Origin: Balneolales bacterium
GTDB lineage: Bacteria > Bacteroidota > Rhodothermia > Balneolales > Balneolaceae
Direction of reading: 5' to 3'
NCBI GenBank assembly: GCA_022360375.1
Contig: JAKSCW010000451.1
Location: 1 to 8,390, forward strand
DNA length: 8,390 nt
Positions within the stretch are counted from its first letter, which is position 1. The number at the start of each line of letters is the position of its first letter. Positions 5,172 to 8,390 of this stretch are shown in pieces. Made by a program: the position numbers and the translations under genes. Under the pieces are notes generated by a model, which was given only the letters and a program-made list of their open reading frames with translations, was not told the DNA's origin and did not search any database.

Positions 5172-7415
5172 ATGGAAAATACAGGGATCATAGAAAAATA
5201 TAATCTCGACGGCTACAAGTTAGAGAAAGCTCAACGGCAGGATTTGAGGCAGTTGCTGAAAATTTGCCGTGATAATATGGATACTGTTGATGAAGTACTT
5301 GTCACGAAAGCATTTAAGCTGTGTTATCTTTCTCATAAAGGTCTGAAAAGAGCCTCTGGTGAGCCTTATTATTACCATCCCGTTGAAGTGGCAAAAATTG
5401 TAGCCCAGGAGATCAATATTGATGATATATCGGTAATAGCGGCGCTTTTGCATGATACAGTAGAAGATACCGATGTGACATTAGAGGACATCAATTTTTG
5501 GTTTGGAGAAGAAGTGGGAGTAATTATCGACGGCGTAACAAAGATTGCAGGTGTATTTAAAAGCCGTGATAGCAAGCAGGCCGAAGCATTTATGAAGTTA
5601 TTGCTTTCCATGGCGGAAGATATAAGGGTGATTCTGATTAAGTTTGCGGATCGATTGCATAACATGCGAACTATCCAGCATCTGCGGCGTGAGAAGCAAA
5701 TTCAGATTGCATCTGAAACTATGACACTATATGCTCCTTTGGCTCATCGGTTTGGTTTGTTCGGTATCAAAAATGAATTAGAAGATTTATGCTTTAAAAC
5801 TATTGACCCTACTTCGTTTAAATTCATTGCAAGAAAACTTCGGGAGAAAAGAGAAGCCCGCGAAGTTTTTATTGATGAGTTTATGATGCCAATAGGACGG
5901 CAGTTGCGAGATCAGGAATTCAACTTCGAAATAAAAGGCAGGCCAAAACATATTTATTCGATTTACCGGAAAATGCAGCGCCAGCAAAAGCCATTCGAGG
6001 AAATCTACGATTTATTTGCTGTTCGAATTATTCTTGAAGATCCACATACAAAAGAAGATTGCTGGAGAGTATACTCCATTATTACTGATTGGTATACTCC
6101 CATTCCCGAACGTTTCCGGGATTTTATCTCTGTGCCCAAAGCGAATGGATATCAATCACTTCATACTACGGTTATTACTAACCGGGGTAAAAAGGTTGAG
6201 GTTCAAATTAGAACACGAAGAATGGATAGTATTGCCGAAAAGGGGCTGGCGGCGCATTGGAAGTATAAAGAAGGAGAACAAACCGGTTCTGAAACCTTAG
6301 ACAAGTTTGTGAGTTGGGTAAGAGATGTGTTAGATAATCCCCGTCCGGATTCCACTGCTGATTTTGTAAAAGATTTTCAATTGAATCTGTACCAGCATGA
6401 GATTTATGTATTTACCCCGCAAGGTGAATTGAAAACGTTACCCCATGGTGCTACACCTATAGATTTTGCTTTCGAAATACATAGCGAAATTGGTGAAAGG
6501 GCAATGGCGTCAAAAGTGAATGGAAAGATGGCTCCATTACGGCAAAAATTAAGAAATGGAGATCAGGTTGAGATAATCACGGGAAACAAAATTAACCTCA
6601 ATCCTGATTGGATTGATGATGTGGTAACTCATAAAGCTAAATCCAGGATTCGGCAATTCATTAAACAAAAGCAGCGCTTGGTAGCCGAAAAAGGACGTGA
6701 AATCTGGCAGAAGAGAGCAGACCGTGGAAAAATTGAAATTAGTGATCAAGAGCTTACAAAAATTGCCAAAAAATTGAAATTCGAAACCACGCAGGGCATG
6801 TTTTATGAGCTTGGTATTGGTTCAATAGATGTTAATGCTGTTTTCAAAGAGGTTAAGAAGTTCAAGAGTATGGGCCGCCTTGAAGGAGAACAAAGTGAAT
6901 CGGCCACCAAAACGGAAGAAGAAATCCAAGAGCACTATATCAATACAGCTCGCTCATTTGGTGATGGAAATGCCTTAGTGCTGGACGGAGAACTTGGTAA
7001 TGTCAGATACACCTATGCCAATTGCTGCAACCCAATTCCGGGAGACAATGTAATCGGTTTTATAAGCAGGAATGGAGATGTGAAAGTGCATAGAACTCTG
7101 TGCAATAATGCTCAACATTTACTTAAAACTGAAAGCGAACGTATTGTAGATGTGCAATGGGCAAAGAATATTGGAAACAAATTTTTAGGGGCGGTTCGGG
7201 TAATTGGTGAAGACCGGGTGGGCATGATTAACGATATCACTGATATTTTGTCTAAATCGATGTCGACAAATATGAAGAGCATAAATGTTACCAGCGACGA
7301 GGGTATGTTTGAAGGTATTATTACCCTTTATGTAGATGGACTTGATCACTTATTCAAAATTATGAAACGCTTAGAAAAAGTGGAAGGAGTCAAGACAGTA
7401 ATTAGATATGAGTAG
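5172..7415 (+). CDS. rel: Bifunctional (p)ppGpp synthetase/hydrolase (RelA/SpoT family, Rel)
   Basis: 747 residues, the normal length for a long RSH enzyme. The HD hydrolase domain (about 45-200) keeps its metal and catalytic residues: H69, H94-D95, E98-D99 and D160/N164 in FADRLHNM. The synthetase domain (about 240-365) has RPKHIYSIYRKM, D280 in EEIYDLFAVRI, YQSLHTTV and E343 in KVEVQIRT. TGS (408-470, IYVFTPQGEL) is followed by a helical region. The zinc-finger/RIS region has C618-C619, H640 and C644, and a C-terminal ACT domain spans about 672-747. Both active sites look intact, so it should make and degrade (p)ppGpp in response to ribosome-sensed starvation. The motif setting synthetase preference reads RFRD (314-317), close to the RXKD of bifunctional enzymes rather than the EXDD of RelA. 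AAAGG precedes the ATG by about 12 nt. Confidence 0.97.
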   Translation: MENTGIIEKYNLDGYKLEKAQRQDLRQLLKICRDNMDTVDEVLVTKAFKLCYLSHKGLKRASGEPYYYHPVEVAKIVAQEINIDDISVIAALLHDTVEDTDVTLEDINFWFGEEVGVIIDGVTKIAGVFKSRDSKQAEAFMKLLLSMAEDIRVILIKFADRLHNMRTIQHLRREKQIQIASETMTLYAPLAHRFGLFGIKNELEDLCFKTIDPTSFKFIARKLREKREAREVFIDEFMMPIGRQLRDQEFNFEIKGRPKHIYSIYRKMQRQQKPFEEIYDLFAVRIILEDPHTKEDCWRVYSIITDWYTPIPERFRDFISVPKANGYQSLHTTVITNRGKKVEVQIRTRRMDSIAEKGLAAHWKYKEGEQTGSETLDKFVSWVRDVLDNPRPDSTADFVKDFQLNLYQHEIYVFTPQGELKTLPHGATPIDFAFEIHSEIGERAMASKVNGKMAPLRQKLRNGDQVEIITGNKINLNPDWIDDVVTHKAKSRIRQFIKQKQRLVAEKGREIWQKRADRGKIEISDQELTKIAKKLKFETTQGMFYELGIGSIDVNAVFKEVKKFKSMGRLEGEQSESATKTEEEIQEHYINTARSFGDGNALVLDGELGNVRYTYANCCNPIPGDNVIGFISRNGDVKVHRTLCNNAQHLLKTESERIVDVQWAKNIGNKFLGAVRVIGEDRVGMINDITDILSKSMSTNMKSINVTSDEGMFEGIITLYVDGLDHLFKIMKRLEKVEGVKTVIRYE

Positions 7416-7433
7416 TGTTCTTATCCTCTTTTT

Positions 7434-7462
7434 TTTGTAGCTTTACGCATTAAGTATATTTA
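7434..7462 (+). promoter_or_regulatory. Candidate promoter for the HU-ruvX-def genes
   Basis: TTTG (7434-7437) lies 17 bp before TATATTTA (7455-7462), one base off the TAnnTTTG -7 consensus but with spacing shorter than typical. TAGCTTTA (7438-7445) is an alternative -7 box without a clear -33. No strong terminator separates this region from rel, so readthrough from rel is also possible. Confidence 0.35.
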
Positions 7463-7531
7463 TCTTGTGGTGATTGAGCTACAGACATGAGCTTTAGGAA
7501 ATAAAGAAAAATATACGGAAGGACTAAATCC

Positions 7532-7561
7532 ATGCCCAAAATAGAGGCATCTAACACTTAA
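7532..7561 (+). CDS. Candidate 9-codon leader ORF upstream of the HU gene
   Basis: ATG at 7532 opens MPKIEASNT and stops at TAA 7559-7561, 12 bases before the HU start. It has the best Shine-Dalgarno in the area, GGAAGGA (7518-7524), 7 nt before its ATG and better than that of HU itself. Its initiation region (GGACTAAATCCATG) is nearly repeated in front of HU (GGACTAGATATATG, 7563-7576). It could be a leader peptide that loads ribosomes for HU, or a duplicated and decayed start. Too short for coding statistics. Confidence 0.35.
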   Translation: MPKIEASNT

Positions 7562-7573
7562 CGGACTAGATAT

Positions 7574-7888
7574 ATGATGACATACACGAAGCGTGACATC
7601 GTTCGCCGTGTTGCAGAAGCTAATGGTGAACCAATGATTAAAGTAGAACCTTGGGTGGACTCAGTGATTGTCGCAGTACGCGAAATTATGATGTCTGCAA
7701 ATACTGAATGCCGTATCGAGATACGTGATTTTGGTGTTTTCGAGGTAAAGGAAACTAAGGCAAAGCCGAAAGCCAGAAACCCAAAAACAAATGAAGTTAT
7801 TTACGTTCCAGCACACCGTAAAACGCACTTCAAGCCAAGTAAATTACTTAAATCATTCTTACGCCAACCTTTAGAGGAAGTAAAATAG
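7574..7888 (+). CDS. HU/IHF-family DNA-binding protein
   Basis: A 104-residue, basic, nucleoid-associated protein, slightly longer than the usual 90-99. The N-terminal helices (TKRDIVRRVAE) start the HU dimer fold. The beta-arm begins at RDFGVFEVKE (51-60). The arm tip KARNPKTNEVIYVPA (66-80) corresponds to the HU signature GRNPxTGExxxIPA and keeps the intercalating proline P70, with Ala and Asn replacing two glycines. HFKPSKLLK (85-93) is the C-terminal helix, followed by a short acidic extension. It should bend or wrap DNA as a dimer. Two adjacent ATGs (7574, 7577) could start it; the difference is one residue. ruvX follows after 8 bases, so the two are likely one operon. Confidence 0.93.
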   Translation: MMTYTKRDIVRRVAEANGEPMIKVEPWVDSVIVAVREIMMSANTECRIEIRDFGVFEVKETKAKPKARNPKTNEVIYVPAHRKTHFKPSKLLKSFLRQPLEEVK

Positions 7889-7896
7889 GCGCAAAT

Positions 7897-8322
7897 TTGC
7901 AGGAATATTCTCGTCTGGTGGGTATTGATGTCGGCAAAAAGCGCATCGGTATCGCCCAGACGGACCTGCTCAAAACAATCTCATCTCCTGTAGGAACATT
8001 TCCTCCTGAACTCATCATCAAAGAATTACAGAAAATTGCATCACAAGCTCCGGTAGATGCATTCATCATTGGATGGCCTTTAAACACAGAGGGGGAAGAA
8101 GGGCCGGCAACTCAAATGGTTCAGGAATTTATCAATCGTTTGAAGAAAAATTTTCCACAGATTCCTATCATAAAAGTAGACGAACGATATACTTCAAATA
8201 AAGCCAGAGACGTATTGATACATGCTGGTTTGCCAAAGAAAAAAAGGCAACAAAAAGATCGTGTGGATAGAATTGCAGCAGCTCTTATCTTACAGAAGTA
8301 TTTGGAAGAAAACTACGAATAA
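7897..8322 (+). CDS. ruvX: Putative pre-16S rRNA nuclease / Holliday junction resolvase RuvX (YqgF)
   Basis: 141 residues with the RNase H-like fold of YqgF. Landmarks are VGIDVGKKRIGIA (D11), IIGWPLNTEGEEG (57-69; Trp where Leu is usual), VDERYTSNKA (E96) and a C-terminal DRVDRIAAALILQKYL (D124). The three acidic residues fit the family's catalytic set. Family members act in 5' maturation of 16S rRNA and have been proposed as Holliday junction resolvases. The start is probably TTG at 7897, which gives the usual short lead before GID; AGAGGAAG in the HU 3' end lies 16 nt upstream. GTG at 7918 is an alternative but would remove the first strand. It sits 8 nt after HU and 8 nt before def. Confidence 0.92.
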   Translation: MQEYSRLVGIDVGKKRIGIAQTDLLKTISSPVGTFPPELIIKELQKIASQAPVDAFIIGWPLNTEGEEGPATQMVQEFINRLKKNFPQIPIIKVDERYTSNKARDVLIHAGLPKKKRQQKDRVDRIAAALILQKYLEENYE

Positions 8323-8330
8323 CAATTACG

Positions 8331-8390
8331 ATGGCGATCTTACCAATTGTAACTTATAGCGATCCTGTATTAAGGAAGAAAACGGAGCCA
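8331..8390 (+). CDS. def: Peptide deformylase, N-terminal fragment cut by the window end
   Basis: Twenty codons are visible: MAILPIVTYSDPVLRKKTEP. This matches the start of peptide deformylase, where an xxIxxYxDPxLRxxxxP pattern is characteristic. The enzyme is a metal-dependent hydrolase that removes the formyl group from nascent proteins. Its catalytic motifs lie beyond the window. The ATG is 8 bases after the ruvX stop, and ruvX-def is a common neighbour pair in Bacteroidota, which supports the call. No strong Shine-Dalgarno is visible at normal spacing, so translation may depend on ruvX coupling. Confidence 0.9.
   Translation, partial: MAILPIVTYSDPVLRKKTEP

Noticed and set aside
5220..6749. 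Several minus-strand and alternative-frame ORFs of 60-97 codons inside rel
   Set aside because: They lie wholly within a conserved, full-length gene and show no recognisable motif; they are shadows.
7416..7437. Rho-independent terminator of rel
   Set aside because: A run of eight T residues is present (7429-7436) but no stable stem precedes it; only a weak five-pair stem with a wobble can be drawn.
1..8390. Mobile element, CRISPR array or defence system
   Set aside because: No transposase, integrase, direct repeat array, toxin-antitoxin pair or defence domain was found; every long ORF is a housekeeping or signalling gene.

Overview
This is an ordinary chromosomal stretch of moderate-to-low GC bacterial DNA. 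It carries nine protein-coding genes (the first and last cut by the window edges) and one tRNA gene. I saw no phage, transposase, CRISPR or rearrangement signal. The organism looks like a member of the Bacteroidota/Balneolota (FCB) group. The tRNA promoter has a TAnnTTTG-type -7 box, Shine-Dalgarno sequences are weak, the tRNA gene lacks an encoded CCA, and ruvX is followed directly by def. Balneolaceae is my best guess, but it is an inference from gene neighbourhood and protein flavour.

Layout: (1) 1-927 (+) is the 3' two-thirds of rarA, ending in a strong hairpin terminator. (2) 928-1265 is a gene-free, AT-rich gap with a second, unexplained 61-bp nested palindrome. (3) 1266-1817 (+) is an NADPH-dependent FMN reductase-like flavoprotein; its stop codon overlaps the stop codon of the convergent gene. 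(4) 1814-4211 (-) is a two-component pair, with a membrane histidine kinase (no HAMP, undefined sensor domain) overlapping its OmpR-type response regulator by 11 nt. (5) 4309-4689 (-) is a stand-alone receiver-domain protein in the same orientation; a 42-bp near-palindrome lies in the gap before the kinase. (6) 4885-4972 (-) is tRNA-Leu(UAA) with its own promoter and a terminator that abuts its 3' end. (7) 5172-8390 (+) is a housekeeping cluster: bifunctional rel (p)ppGpp synthetase/hydrolase, an HU-family protein, ruvX and the start of def.

Functionally, the minus-strand block is a signalling cassette (kinase, DNA-binding regulator and a free receiver that may share phosphate with them). The right-hand block combines stringent response, nucleoid architecture, Holliday-junction/anti-termination function and N-terminal protein maturation. 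No new defence or mobile system is visible. The best candidates for something undescribed are small: the kinase sensor domain, the palindrome before the kinase, the nested palindrome after rarA, and a 9-codon leader ORF that duplicates the HU initiation site.
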